DNA of 64,000 nucleotides, taken from assembly GCF_014396785.1 (NCBI RefSeq), contig NZ_CP060718.1, forward strand, positions 454,501 to 518,500, read 5' to 3'. How positions within the stretch are numbered: position 1 is the first letter of the stretch; each line of letters starts with the position of its first letter. The position numbers and the translations under genes are program-made. Of the stretch, positions 35,985-46,418 are shown one piece after another. The DNA is from Sphingomonas lutea (lineage in GTDB: Bacteria; Pseudomonadota; Alphaproteobacteria; Sphingomonadales; Sphingomonadaceae). The notes beneath the pieces are model-generated. The model saw only the letters and a program-made list of their open reading frames with translations, did not search any database and was not told where the DNA came from.

Positions 35985-36530
35985 GTGACACGTCAGCGCG
36001 GGCTGGACGATCGACTACTTGATCTTGTGGGGGCCGTGGATGGGCAGGCCTTCGATGGAACGATGTGGCGCGTTGTCAGAGCTGGGCGAAATGCCTTCGA
36101 CGGATCACGTGGCTCAGGACGCTGGAATACCGCGCAAATGTCGGTGCTCTACGGGGCGGCTGAACCTGATGGCGCGATTGCCGAAATCCACTTCCATCTT
36201 AATCGGGGGCAATCGGTGTTTCCGTCGCGGATGGCGCACAATTTGTACGAGCTTGAGGTCAGGGCAAATCAGACGCTCGTGCTTGCCGATATGGATCAAC
36301 TCCGGTCGCTCGGCGTCGACGACGATCGTTACCGCGAGTTGCTGTATGTGCGTACGCAGGAGATAGCCTCAGCAGCCGCATTTCTGGGATTCGATGGATT
36401 AGTAGTTCCATCTGCACGCTGGGACTGCCGGAACATCGTCCTCTTCCTCGATGTGCTCGACTTGGAAGAATTGCGTGAGGTATCCGTCCGGCCAGTGGAT
36501 TGGACGGATTGGCGGCGCCAGAACAAATAG
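35985..36530 (+). CDS. RES-domain toxin
   Basis: A 181-residue RES-family toxin. The family residues are present: an N-terminal basic segment WRVVRAGR, the GSGRWNTAQ loop, the YGAAEPDGAIAEIHFHL helix with the conserved Glu, and a C-terminal DGLVVPSARW followed by NIVLF. Characterised RES toxins degrade NAD+ and arrest growth. It starts at a GTG immediately after the antitoxin stop, consistent with translational coupling and lower toxin output. The lepA 3' remnant lies 31 bp after its stop. Confidence 0.9.
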   Translation: MTRQRGLDDRLLDLVGAVDGQAFDGTMWRVVRAGRNAFDGSRGSGRWNTAQMSVLYGAAEPDGAIAEIHFHLNRGQSVFPSRMAHNLYELEVRANQTLVLADMDQLRSLGVDDDRYRELLYVRTQEIASAAAFLGFDGLVVPSARWDCRNIVLFLDVLDLEELREVSVRPVDWTDWRRQNK

Positions 36531-36858
36531 AACGCTTTCGGGAAGGACGCCCGCAGATAACATCCGTAGCGCCGCGACAAACGCCTCCTGCGGGATGTTC
36601 ACATCCCCGTACTCCCGCATCTTCGCCTTTCCCTGGCGGCCTCGGTCAGTCCCCCGGACTAAGCTCCGGGGTCCATTCTGCTTATCGAGGAGCTAGCTTC
36701 CGCTACAAGACGCTCCCGGTCCTCACTTTCCTTACGGAAAGCTGCGGTCTTCGCTTCGTGTCGTCGAACGGGTTCGGCATTGCCGACCCGCCGGCCGGGT
36801 CGTCGTAGTCTCTTCGCGCTGCTTCGGCGACGCTGCGCGTCGGCGGCGCTGCGCTCGG
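36531..36858. other. Intergenic junction between RES toxin gene and lepA
   Basis: This 328-bp stretch has no intact gene. It contains, in order, the lepA 3'-end remnant (36561-36633), a hairpin CCCCGGA (36652-36658)/TCCGGGG (36665-36671), a CTTTCC/GGAAAG hairpin near 36727-36742, and a GC-rich tail (about 36811-36858) with short CGCTGC-type repeats. That tail resembles one at 59185-59235, which also abuts the 3' end of a minus-strand gene. Confidence 0.6.
36561..36633 (-). pseudogene. Diverged remnant of the 3' end of lepA
   Basis: On the minus strand it encodes A-K-M-R-E-Y-G-D-V-N-I-P-Q-E-A-F-V-A-A-L-R-M. The intact lepA end at 36871-36943 encodes the same with N, S and I at three positions. 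By eye 61 of 73 bases agree, and most differences are silent, so it came from another lepA lineage instead of a fresh local duplication. It ends without the lepA stop. The likely meaning is an integration or recombination scar bounding the toxin island. Confidence 0.75.
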
Positions 36859-38778
<1,920 letters not shown>

Positions 38779-38838
38779 TTTGCCGATTTTTTAGAGGATT
38801 TGGGGCGCTATAGTGGCTGCGTCGAAGGGGGCAATCGT

Positions 38839-40050
38839 ATGAAGCGAGCGAGCGTGGCGGCGGCGGCCGCTTTGGTGGTGATGGGTGCAGCGCCGGCCAA
38901 GGGCCCGCCGCCGCCGGTCGCCAATTACTGGATGGACGTGACGACCACCAGCGGATTCGGCGCGGGCATGGCCGGCGGCGGCGCGCAGCCGGACATGGCG
39001 CAGGTGATGGCGATGCTGTCCGGCCGCGGGGGCGGCGTCGGGCATACCATCGACCTCCGGCTTGCATCGAAAACCAAGGCGCCCGCGGCGGCGAGTGCCG
39101 ACCATTGGATCCCGCCCGCGCTACAGATGGGGCTGAGCTTGCCGCTGGTGACTCCGGCGCGCCCCGCAGCCGAGCCGCGCGCCGACGGCCTGCCCGCGCA
39201 ATGGCAGCAGCCCAAGGGGCGGATGCTGATCTACTGGGGCTGCGGCGAGCATGTGACCGCGGGCCAGCCGACGGTGATCGATTTTGCCAAGATGGTCGCG
39301 GGCAAGATGCCGCCCGGAATGGCGGCCATGGCTAGCGCGGCCAGGGTGGTCAGCGGGCCGTATAACGCGCCCGGCTTCGGCAAATGGCCCAACGACCGCG
39401 ACAGCCGCGCCGTCCCGGCCACCGGGTCGCTGATCGGCGCGCACAGGATCGCCGGCAATTATTCGCCCGAGATCGCGTTCAGCCTTGGTGCCGGCCAGGA
39501 TTTCATGGGCGGGCTGAACCTCACCGAGGCGGGAACGCTGCCGTCGGGGGCGGCGCGGCTGGCGTGGCAGGCGGTGCCCAATGCCACCGGCTACGCACTG
39601 GCGATGTTCGGCGCCAACCCGAATGGCGACATGATCATGTGGAGTTCCGCCAAGACGGCGGGCATGGCGACCCTCGATTATCTCGCCCCCGCCGAAGTGA
39701 AGCGCCTGATCGGCACGGGCGCGGTGCTGCCGCCTTCGACCAATCAGTGCGTGCTCCCCGCCGAGGTCGCGGCGGCGGTCCCGACTGGGATGATCACGAT
39801 GATCGGCTACGGTCCGGAAGCCAATTTCTCGGATGATCCCAAGGCGCCGAAATGGACCGCCAAGGTGCGCTACAAGACGACGGCGAGCCTGATGCGCGGG
39901 ATGCAGGGCATGATGGGCAGCGCAGGCATGGGCCAAGCCGAAGCGATGCCGCCGCCCCAAGTCCAGCCGCAACAGCCTCGGCGCAAGAGAAAGCGCAGCC
40001 TGCTCGGCGACATCATCGAGGGGGCGACGGGGATTCCGACCGGGCAGTGA
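38839..40050 (+). CDS. Uncharacterised exported protein
   Basis: A 403-residue protein with a signal peptide (residues 1-20, ending APAKG). No catalytic motif is seen. The composition is rich in Gly, Ala, Pro and Met, with a clear central sequence (LIYWGCGEHV) that carries one Cys and another at TNQCVLP. The C-terminus is Pro/Gln-rich, then basic (RRKRKRS), then a Gly-containing LLGDIIEGATGIP. The ATG at 38839 follows a GGGG site. It is divergent from lepA. Conserved in sphingomonads as I recall, function unknown. Confidence 0.75.
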   Translation: MKRASVAAAAALVVMGAAPAKGPPPPVANYWMDVTTTSGFGAGMAGGGAQPDMAQVMAMLSGRGGGVGHTIDLRLASKTKAPAAASADHWIPPALQMGLSLPLVTPARPAAEPRADGLPAQWQQPKGRMLIYWGCGEHVTAGQPTVIDFAKMVAGKMPPGMAAMASAARVVSGPYNAPGFGKWPNDRDSRAVPATGSLIGAHRIAGNYSPEIAFSLGAGQDFMGGLNLTEAGTLPSGAARLAWQAVPNATGYALAMFGANPNGDMIMWSSAKTAGMATLDYLAPAEVKRLIGTGAVLPPSTNQCVLPAEVAAAVPTGMITMIGYGPEANFSDDPKAPKWTAKVRYKTTASLMRGMQGMMGSAGMGQAEAMPPPQVQPQQPRRKRKRSLLGDIIEGATGIPTGQ

Positions 40051-40074
40051 CCCGGTTGGGGGCAGCGTGAACTT

Positions 40075-40269
40075 TTATCCGAGCGGCCAGCTAAACGCAC
40101 GCCTGGTGCGGCTCGACTTTGCTGCAGCCAGCTCAAGCGTCCGCGCGTCTTCCTCATATTGTAGCGCCATCTCGTTCAGCACCACGCGGGCGTCGCTTGT
40201 AAGCGCGTCGGTGGCGAGGTCGCGACATTTCGAGGCTTTGAAGCGAAGGGCGTCAACATCGGACTGCAT
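40075..40269 (-). CDS. Small uncharacterised helical protein
   Basis: A 64-residue protein that would form two amphipathic helices (KASKCRDLATDAL and LNEMALQYEEDARTLELAA). The pattern of Arg/Lys, Cys, then LA...AR..L..MA..Y...A..LE is common in small sphingomonad and rhizobial proteins of unknown function. The ATG is at 40269. It lies alone in the 393-bp gap; the remaining 40270-40443 holds nothing else I can support except the M16 promoter region. Confidence 0.55.
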   Translation of the reverse strand: MQSDVDALRFKASKCRDLATDALTSDARVVLNEMALQYEEDARTLELAAAKSSRTRRAFSWPLG

Positions 40270-40443
40270 GGGCCGACTCGCTGTTTGTGAGCACGCCGCG
40301 CGCTTTTACCCGACGCGCGGCGAGCGCGGCAAGCTGCGCCGCCGTTCATCGATGAGCCAGACCGCTTGCGCGACGGTCGTTGCGCACCAGCGCGTCGCCG
40401 TTAAGGTCCGCGCCGACACAGATTCGCAGGAGAATTCAAGCCC

Positions 40444-43236
40444 ATGCGCCTGCTGCGCCATCTCGCCCTCCTCACCGCCTTCGCCTGGACACTGCCGCTC
40501 GCCGCCGCGCCAGCGAACAAGTCAGTGCCGATCCCAAGTCTGGTGCGGCAGGTCGCGATCCCGCATTCGAGCTTCACCTTGGCCAACGGCCTCAAGGTCA
40601 TCGTCCACGAAGACCGAAAGGCGCCGATCGTCGCGGTCAGCATGTGGTACAATGTCGGGTCGAAGGACGAGCCGCAGGGCAAAACCGGCTTTGCGCATCT
40701 GTTCGAACATCTGATGTTCAACGGCACCGAGAACATGCCGGGGGACTTCTTCGAATACCTCCAGCAGATCGGCGCGACCGACTATAACGGCACCACCTCG
40801 TTCGACCGGACAAACTATTTCCAGACGGTGCCCAAGGGTGCGCTCGACCGGGCGTTGTTCATGGAAAGCGACCGCATGGGCTATCTGCTCGGCGCGGTGA
40901 CGCAGGGCGTGCTCGATAACCAGCGCGGCGTCGTCCAGAACGAGAAGCGCCAGCGCGATACCGCGCCCGGCGGGTTGATGTATTACGACGTGTTCGCGAC
41001 GCTGTTCCCCAAGCCGCACCCCTACAATCACATGTCGATCGGTTCGATGGCCGATCTCGACGCGGCGAGCCTCAACGACGTCAAGCAGTGGTTCCGCGAC
41101 AAATACGGCCCCAACAATGCCGTGCTGGTGCTGGCGGGCGATATCGATGCCGCCGAGGCGCGGCCGCTGGTCGAGAAATATTTCGGCGCGATCCCGCGCG
41201 GGCCGGTCAACCGGCCGGCGATGGCGCGGGTGCCGACTCTGCCCGCGGCCAAGACGATCGAGATGAAGGACCAGGTCGCGGCGACCAGCATCCAGCGCTT
41301 CTGGACGGTGCCCGGCCTACTCGATCCGCAGCTTGCCGCGATCGACATCGGCGGGTCGGTGCTCGGTGGGCTTGCCAGCTCGCGCCTCGACAAGATTCTC
41401 GTGCGCGACGAGAAGATCGCGCTGGCGGTCAGCGCGTCGATGACTCCGCTGCAGCGCGCCGGCCTGTTCCAGATGGGCGCTACCGTTACGCCCGGCGTCG
41501 ACCCCAAGCTGGTGTCGAAGCGCCTCGACGAGGTGCTGGCGCAATTCCTTGCCGAAGGGCCGACGCCCGACGAAGTGCAGCGCGCGGTGATGCGCGAAGT
41601 TTCCGGCCGCGTCCGCGGTCTCGAGCAAGTCGGCGATTTCGGTGGCAAGGCCGTCAATCTGGCCGAGGGTTGGGTCTACGCCCAAGACAGCAATTTCTAC
41701 AAGAAGACGCTCGACGCCTACGCCGGGATCACGCCCGCCAAGGTGCGCGCGGCGATGCAGACATGGCTGCGCCGCCCGGCGCTGACCGTGATCCTTTCCC
41801 CCGGCGAGCGGCCCGCATATACCGAAGCGCAACCCGCCGCCCCGGCCAAGACCGCCGATGCCGCGCCAAAGCCGAACATAACGCGGCAGATTCCGCCCGT
41901 CGGCCAGCTCGCCGAGCTCGATTTCCCGACGATCGAGCATGCGCGCCTCGCGAACGGTATCCCGATCAAATATGTCCGCCGCTCGGCCGTGCCCGTGACG
42001 CAGATGGCGATCGCGTTCGATGCTGGCGATGCCTCCGACGACCCCACAAAGCGCGGGCTTGCGGGCATCGCCATGACCTTACTTAACGAGGGCACGGCGA
42101 GCATGAGTTCGCAGGAGTTCGCCGAAGCCGAAGAGCGGCTGGGTGCGAATGTCAGCGCGAGCAATTCGGCCGACCGGTCGTACACCATGCTCAATGCGCT
42201 TTCGGCCAATCTCGCGCCGTCGCTCGACCTCTTGTCCGAATTCCTGCGCCGGCCGGCCTTCGCGCCGCCCGAGATCGCGCGGATCAAGAAGCAGGCGCTG
42301 ACTGGCATCGAACAATTGCAGAAGGACCCGACACGGGTTGCGTCGCGCGTCATGCCGACGGTGCTTTACGGCGCTTCGCATCCTTATGGGTCGCCGGCCG
42401 GCGGCGATCCCAAGGCGATCGCGGCGCTGACTCGCGACGACCTGGTCGGCTTCCACCAGCGCTGGCTGCGGCCCGACAATGCGCGCATCTTCATCGTGTC
42501 GAGCCTGCCGCTGAGCGAGGTCATGCCGATGCTTGAAGCGCGGTTCGGCTCTTGGGCGCCGCCCAGCGTCGCGCGTGGGGTCAAGGCGTTTCCAGCGCCC
42601 AATCCGCGGCCGACCGCGCAGAAGATCCTGTTGATCAATCGGCCCGGCGCGCCGCAGGCGAGCATCGCCGGTGGTCAATTGCTCCCCCTCGATCCGAAGA
42701 GCGACATCCTGCCGCTGAGCGCGGCCAATCGTGCAATTGCCGGCGACTTTTTGTCGCGGCTCAACATGAATCTGCGCGAGACCAAGGGCTGGTCCTACGG
42801 CGTCGGCGGGCGTGAGGGGGTGAGTGCCAACGCGGTCAGCTATTCGATCAGCGCGCCGGTGCAGGTCGACCGCACGGGCGAGGCGCTGGCAGAGCTCAAC
42901 CGCGAAGTCGGCGAGTTCCTGACCGCGAAGGGCGTGACCGACGCCGAGCTGGCGCGGATCAAGGCGCGCGGCGTGGCGGAGCTTCCCGGCCAGTTCGAAA
43001 CGGCGGGCGCGGTGATCAGCGCGATGATGAGCATGGACCTGCTCGGACGCCCCGACGATTATTACGAGCGGCTGCCGGGCAAGTATCGCGCGCTGACGAC
43101 GGCCTCGGCCGACGCCGCGATCCGCGCCGCGGTCGATCCCAAGGGCTTCGTGTGGATCGTTACCGGTGATGCCGCCAAGATCCGGCCGCAGCTCGAGAAG
43201 CTGAACTTGCCGATCGAGATGGTTGAGGCGCCTTGA
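40444..43236 (+). CDS. M16 family zinc peptidase, intact two-repeat form
   Basis: A 930-residue predicted periplasmic peptidase with a signal peptide (residues 1-21). The N-half has the zinc motif HLFEH (GFAHLFEHLMF) with a second-site Glu in VVQNEKRQRD. The C-half is the inactive M16 domain, with the R/Y region TKGWSYGVGGREG. It is paralogous to the frameshifted gene at 24280-27104 and supplies the reference reading frame. It follows a GGAG-type site (gcaggagaat). Confidence 0.93.
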   Translation: MRLLRHLALLTAFAWTLPLAAAPANKSVPIPSLVRQVAIPHSSFTLANGLKVIVHEDRKAPIVAVSMWYNVGSKDEPQGKTGFAHLFEHLMFNGTENMPGDFFEYLQQIGATDYNGTTSFDRTNYFQTVPKGALDRALFMESDRMGYLLGAVTQGVLDNQRGVVQNEKRQRDTAPGGLMYYDVFATLFPKPHPYNHMSIGSMADLDAASLNDVKQWFRDKYGPNNAVLVLAGDIDAAEARPLVEKYFGAIPRGPVNRPAMARVPTLPAAKTIEMKDQVAATSIQRFWTVPGLLDPQLAAIDIGGSVLGGLASSRLDKILVRDEKIALAVSASMTPLQRAGLFQMGATVTPGVDPKLVSKRLDEVLAQFLAEGPTPDEVQRAVMREVSGRVRGLEQVGDFGGKAVNLAEGWVYAQDSNFYKKTLDAYAGITPAKVRAAMQTWLRRPALTVILSPGERPAYTEAQPAAPAKTADAAPKPNITRQIPPVGQLAELDFPTIEHARLANGIPIKYVRRSAVPVTQMAIAFDAGDASDDPTKRGLAGIAMTLLNEGTASMSSQEFAEAEERLGANVSASNSADRSYTMLNALSANLAPSLDLLSEFLRRPAFAPPEIARIKKQALTGIEQLQKDPTRVASRVMPTVLYGASHPYGSPAGGDPKAIAALTRDDLVGFHQRWLRPDNARIFIVSSLPLSEVMPMLEARFGSWAPPSVARGVKAFPAPNPRPTAQKILLINRPGAPQASIAGGQLLPLDPKSDILPLSAANRAIAGDFLSRLNMNLRETKGWSYGVGGREGVSANAVSYSISAPVQVDRTGEALAELNREVGEFLTAKGVTDAELARIKARGVAELPGQFETAGAVISAMMSMDLLGRPDDYYERLPGKYRALTTASADAAIRAAVDPKGFVWIVTGDAAKIRPQLEKLNLPIEMVEAP

Positions 43237-43249
43237 TAGCAGCTAGGCA

Positions 43250-43360
43250 GTCACGGGAGTGAATCCCGTGACGTCAGTCGGGTTCGCCTTGCGACCCGCT
43301 GGCCGGCTTTCGCCCTCTCTTCGACATAAGCGCTCGTTCGCAGCGCGAACGCGCTCTTAT
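43250..43360. repeat. Palindromic intergenic repeats between M16 and purK ends
   Basis: Two hairpins sit between convergent genes. The first pairs GTCACGGGA (43250-43258) with TCCCGTGAC (43264-43272). The second pairs 43326-43341 with 43345-43360 over 16 bp with two mismatches, loop AGC, and overlaps the purK stop. The first palindrome and the GTCGGGTTCGC-like tail recur at 59106-59150. They may act as bidirectional terminators or be mobile palindromes; neither is followed by a T-run. Confidence 0.75.
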
Positions 43361-44421
43361 GCTCGGCGGCTTAAGCGCGTGACGTGGCCCATTTTGCGGC
43401 CGGGGCGGGCCTCGCCTTTGCCGTAGATGTGGACATGGGCGCCGGGCTCGGCGACCAGTTCGGGCCAACGGTCGAGGTCGTCGCCGATGAGGTTGTCCAT
43501 CGCCGCGCCACCCGAGACAAGGTCGGTTGACCCGGGGGGCAAGCCGCAGATGGCGCGGATGTGTTGCTCGAACTGGGAGGTGACCGCGCCCTCAATCGTC
43601 CAGTGGCCGCTGTTGTGGACGCGCGGCGCGATTTCGTTGACCACCGGGCCATCGGCGCCGGCGAAAAACTCGACGGTCAGCACCCCGATATGGCCGAGCG
43701 CCTCGGCGATGCGCTGCGCGGCCGACCGCGCCTCGTCGATCTGCCCGGCGACGAACGCGCCGCACGGCACGGTCGAGGTCCGCAGGACGCCCTCGCGGTG
43801 GACGTTCTCGGACGAATCCCAGATCGCGTGGCGGCCGTCCGCCCAGCGCGCGATGATCACCGAATATTCCGCGTCGAACGCGACTCCGGCCTCGGCCACG
43901 GCGGGTTCTTCGCCGATCGCTTGCCACGCGGTACGCGCTTCATCGGGCGAGTGGATCCACGCCTGGCCCTTGCCGTCATAGCCGTAGCGGCGGGTCTTGA
44001 GCACGATCGGCACGCCAAGCTCGGCAACCGCCGCATCGACGTCGGCCAGGGTCGCCACGGCGCGCCACGGCGCCACCCGCGCCCCGCAGCGCTCCAGGAA
44101 ATCCTTTTCGGTGGCGCGGTCTTGCGCGACGGCCAGCGACTTCGTGCCGGGGCGCAATTTGTCGCCGAGCCCTTCGAGCGGCGCGACCGCAAGATTCTCG
44201 AATTCGTAGGTGGCGACGTCGACGTCGGCCGCGAACCGATCCAGCGCCGCGCGGTCGTCGAATGCGGCGCGGGTGAAGGCCGCGGAAACATCCGCCGCTG
44301 GCGGGCGCTCGTGGGGGTCGAAGATGTGGCAGCGATACCCAAGCTGCGCTGCGGCAACCGACAGCATGCGGCCCAGCTGGCCGCCGCCAATGATTCCGAT
44401 CGTCGACCCCGGCTCAATCAT
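43357..44421 (-). CDS. purK: 5-(carboxyamino)imidazole ribonucleotide synthase PurK
   Basis: Carboxylates aminoimidazole ribonucleotide with ATP and bicarbonate in purine synthesis. The 354-residue ATP-grasp protein starts with [15 protein letters not shown], includes [15 protein letters not shown] in the ATP-grasp, the [14 protein letters not shown] motif typical of PurK, and ends near GHVT. The ATG at 44421 overlaps the purE stop by 4 bp, so purE-purK are coupled. Its stop lies inside a hairpin. Confidence 0.95.
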   Translation of the reverse strand: MIEPGSTIGIIGGGQLGRMLSVAAAQLGYRCHIFDPHERPPAADVSAAFTRAAFDDRAALDRFAADVDVATYEFENLAVAPLEGLGDKLRPGTKSLAVAQDRATEKDFLERCGARVAPWRAVATLADVDAAVAELGVPIVLKTRRYGYDGKGQAWIHSPDEARTAWQAIGEEPAVAEAGVAFDAEYSVIIARWADGRHAIWDSSENVHREGVLRTSTVPCGAFVAGQIDEARSAAQRIAEALGHIGVLTVEFFAGADGPVVNEIAPRVHNSGHWTIEGAVTSQFEQHIRAICGLPPGSTDLVSGGAAMDNLIGDDLDRWPELVAEPGAHVHIYGKGEARPGRKMGHVTRLSRRA

Positions 44422-44900
44422 TCGGGCGATTCGGCCACCGCGCCGGTCTGGCTTTCGCGCCACGCATCTAGCCGGGCGGCAAGGGCATCGTCGCCGTTGG
44501 CAAGGATCGCAGCGGCCAGCAGTGCCGCGTTCACCGCCCCCGCCTTGCCGATGGCCAGCGTGCCTACCGGGACGCCTGCGGGCATCTGGACGATCGACAG
44601 CAGGCTATCCATGCCCTTCAGCGCCTTGCTCTCCACCGGAACGCCAAGCACGGGAAGTGCGGTCATCGACGCCGCCATGCCCGGCAGATGGGCCGCGCCG
44701 CCTGCGCCGGCGATGATCACCTTGAGGCCGCGGCCGCGCGCCGACTGGGCGTAATCGAACAGACGCTTTGGCGTGCGATGCGCGGAAACGACCTTGCTCT
44801 CATGCGCGACACCCAGCTTTTCGAGCGTTTCGGCGGCATGGCGCATCGTCTCCCAATCGGAGGTGCTGCCCATGATGATGCCGACCAACGGCTCGCTCAT
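44418..44900 (-). CDS. purE: N5-carboxyaminoimidazole ribonucleotide mutase PurE
   Basis: Moves the carboxyl group from N5 to C4 of the PurK product. The 160-residue class I PurE has [22 protein letters not shown] with the catalytic His, and the [19 protein letters not shown] segment (here [12 protein letters not shown]) plus [22 protein letters not shown]. The ATG at 44900 is preferred to the upstream start at 44930. It is the first gene of the purEK pair and is divergent from the diguanylate cyclase at 45032. Confidence 0.96.
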   Translation of the reverse strand: MSEPLVGIIMGSTSDWETMRHAAETLEKLGVAHESKVVSAHRTPKRLFDYAQSARGRGLKVIIAGAGGAAHLPGMAASMTALPVLGVPVESKALKGMDSLLSIVQMPAGVPVGTLAIGKAGAVNAALLAAAILANGDDALAARLDAWRESQTGAVAESPE

Positions 44901-45031
44901 TGTCCCGCCTTGGAGCAGTGGAAAGAGCAAGCTCGTTTAGGGGGCGGATTCGTGGCAGGCAATCGGTGGATTAGCATGCCGCATTTTCAAGCGCGCGATT
45001 CCGCGCTATCGATAGGAGTTCCACAGGAGGC

Positions 45032-45625
45032 ATGACGGGGGCCATGTCTGACCAAGTGATTGACGAGGACGCCGACGCCGCGCGCCTGATCGAGGAGATC
45101 AGCCGGCTGCGTGCACTCGTCGCGCAACTGGAGACGCGCGTCGAGCAGTTGGATGAGCTGGCGCACCAGGATAGCCTCATTCAACTTCCCAACCGGCGCG
45201 GGTTCATGCGCGAGCTGGAACGGTTGGTCGACCGCGGCAACCGCTACGGACACAGCGCAGCCATGCTTTACGTCGATCTCGACGGATTGAAGATGATCAA
45301 CGACACCTTCGGCCACCTGGCAGGCGACGAAGCGCTGATCCAGGTCGCACAATTGCTGAGCGGCGGCGTTCGCCGAAGCGACATCGTCGCACGCATCGGA
45401 GGCGACGAGTTCGCCATCCTGCTCGAAAATGCCAACGAGGCCATTGCGCAGGAAACAGCGGCACGGCTCGAGAACATGGTGTGCGATTGCGACTTCACCC
45501 ACGACGGCGACGTGCTTCCGCTCAGCGTCGCGATCGGGGTGGCGATGATCGATGGCGACGATACGCCGCAGTCGGTGATGGATCGGGCCGACGAGGAAAT
45601 GTACCGGCGGAAAGACGCCGCTTAA
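45032..45625 (+). CDS. GGDEF-domain diguanylate cyclase
   Basis: Makes cyclic di-GMP from GTP. The 197-residue product is a short N-terminal coiled coil (about 15-45) joined to a complete GGDEF domain: LPNRRGFMRELE, DLDGLKMINDTFGH, and IGGDEF with a preceding RRSD, which fits the RxxD inhibitory site at five residues before the motif. No sensor domain is present, so it is a minimal enzyme. The ATG at 45032 has GGAGG only one base away; the ATG at 45044 may be the true start. Confidence 0.9.
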   Translation: MTGAMSDQVIDEDADAARLIEEISRLRALVAQLETRVEQLDELAHQDSLIQLPNRRGFMRELERLVDRGNRYGHSAAMLYVDLDGLKMINDTFGHLAGDEALIQVAQLLSGGVRRSDIVARIGGDEFAILLENANEAIAQETAARLENMVCDCDFTHDGDVLPLSVAIGVAMIDGDDTPQSVMDRADEEMYRRKDAA

Positions 45626-45644
45626 TCTTGGCGCCCAACCTTCC

Positions 45645-45718
45645 TTCGTCCTGAGCGAAGTCGAAGGGCGTATCTCCAAGACCTTTGTGCCAGCGCCCTT
45701 CGACAAGCTCAGGACGAA
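45645..45718. repeat. REP-like inverted repeat between convergent genes
   Basis: TTCGTCCTGAGC plus GAAGTCGAAGGGCG (45645-45670) forms an almost perfect inverted repeat with 45694-45718, which reads CGCCCTTCGACAAGC then TCAGGACGAA. The loop is about 23 bp. Between a diguanylate cyclase gene and gpmA, both ending here. The sequence is of the dispersed sphingomonad palindrome type and may act as a bidirectional terminator. Confidence 0.8.
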
Positions 45719-45731
45719 CGACTCTCGGGAC

Positions 45732-46418
45732 TTAGGCTTCGTCTAGGTAAAATCGGCGCTCGACCGTCAGGTCGTCGGCAAGTTCGTAGACGATAGGCCG
45801 CCCGGTCGGGATCTCCAGGCTGACGATCTCTTCATTGCCGATGTTGGACAGATGCTTTTCCAGCGCGCGCAGTGAATTGCCGTGCGCGGCGACGAGGACG
45901 CGCTTGCCGGCAGTCAGCGCCGGCGCGATCTCTGCATCATAATAAGGCAGGACGCGGGCGATGGTGTCCTTCAGGCTTTCGGTATCGGGCACCGCGACCC
46001 CGGCATAGCGGCGGTCGCGCGATACGTCATACTCGCTGTCGGCAGGCAGGGGCGGGGGCGGAATGTCGAACGACCGACGCCAGATCTTGACCTGTTCTTC
46101 GCCGACCTTGTCGATCATCTCCTGCTTGTTGAGGCCCGTCAGCCCGCCATAGTGGCGCTCGTTGAGCAACCAGCTCTTGGTCACCGGCAGCCACAGCCGG
46201 TCCATCTCGTGCAGCGCGAGGTGCAGGGTGCGGATGGCACGGGTGAGGACGCTGGTGAAGCAGCAATCCAAGTCGAGACCGCGTTCGCGCATCAACGCGC
46301 CCGCGGCGCGCGCCTCCTCGATCCCGCGCGGGCTGAGGTCGACGTCCCACCAACCGGTAAAGCGGTTTTCAAGATTCCACTGCGACTGGCCGTGGCGCAG
46401 CAGGACAAGGGTCGGCAT
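45732..46418 (-). CDS. gpmA: 2,3-bisphosphoglycerate-dependent phosphoglycerate mutase
   Basis: Interconverts 3- and 2-phosphoglycerate in glycolysis. The 228-residue product has the phospho-His loop [10 protein letters not shown] (His9), [13 protein letters not shown], the [12 protein letters not shown] loop, and the second catalytic His in [11 protein letters not shown]. It lacks the C-terminal tail of some homologues. Its ATG overlaps the upstream M14 gene stop by one base (TGATG), so the two may be cotranscribed. Confidence 0.95.
   Translation of the reverse strand: MPTLVLLRHGQSQWNLENRFTGWWDVDLSPRGIEEARAAGALMRERGLDLDCCFTSVLTRAIRTLHLALHEMDRLWLPVTKSWLLNERHYGGLTGLNKQEMIDKVGEEQVKIWRRSFDIPPPPLPADSEYDVSRDRRYAGVAVPDTESLKDTIARVLPYYDAEIAPALTAGKRVLVAAHGNSLRALEKHLSNIGNEEIVSLEIPTGRPIVYELADDLTVERRFYLDEA

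Noticed and set aside
33556..36530. A complete prophage or integrative element
   Set aside because: There are no integrase, transposase, capsid or conjugation genes and no pair of direct repeats; only the lepA remnant suggests integration.
36399..36620. Minus-strand reading starting MREYGDVNIPQEAF as a new small gene
   Set aside because: It is the lepA 3'-end remnant followed by the antisense of the RES toxin; it has no start signal and is better called a remnant.
36640..36858. Possible tRNA or structured RNA near 36750-36800
   Set aside because: The GGTTCGGCATTGCC segment looked like a T-arm, but no acceptor or anticodon stem can be drawn around it.
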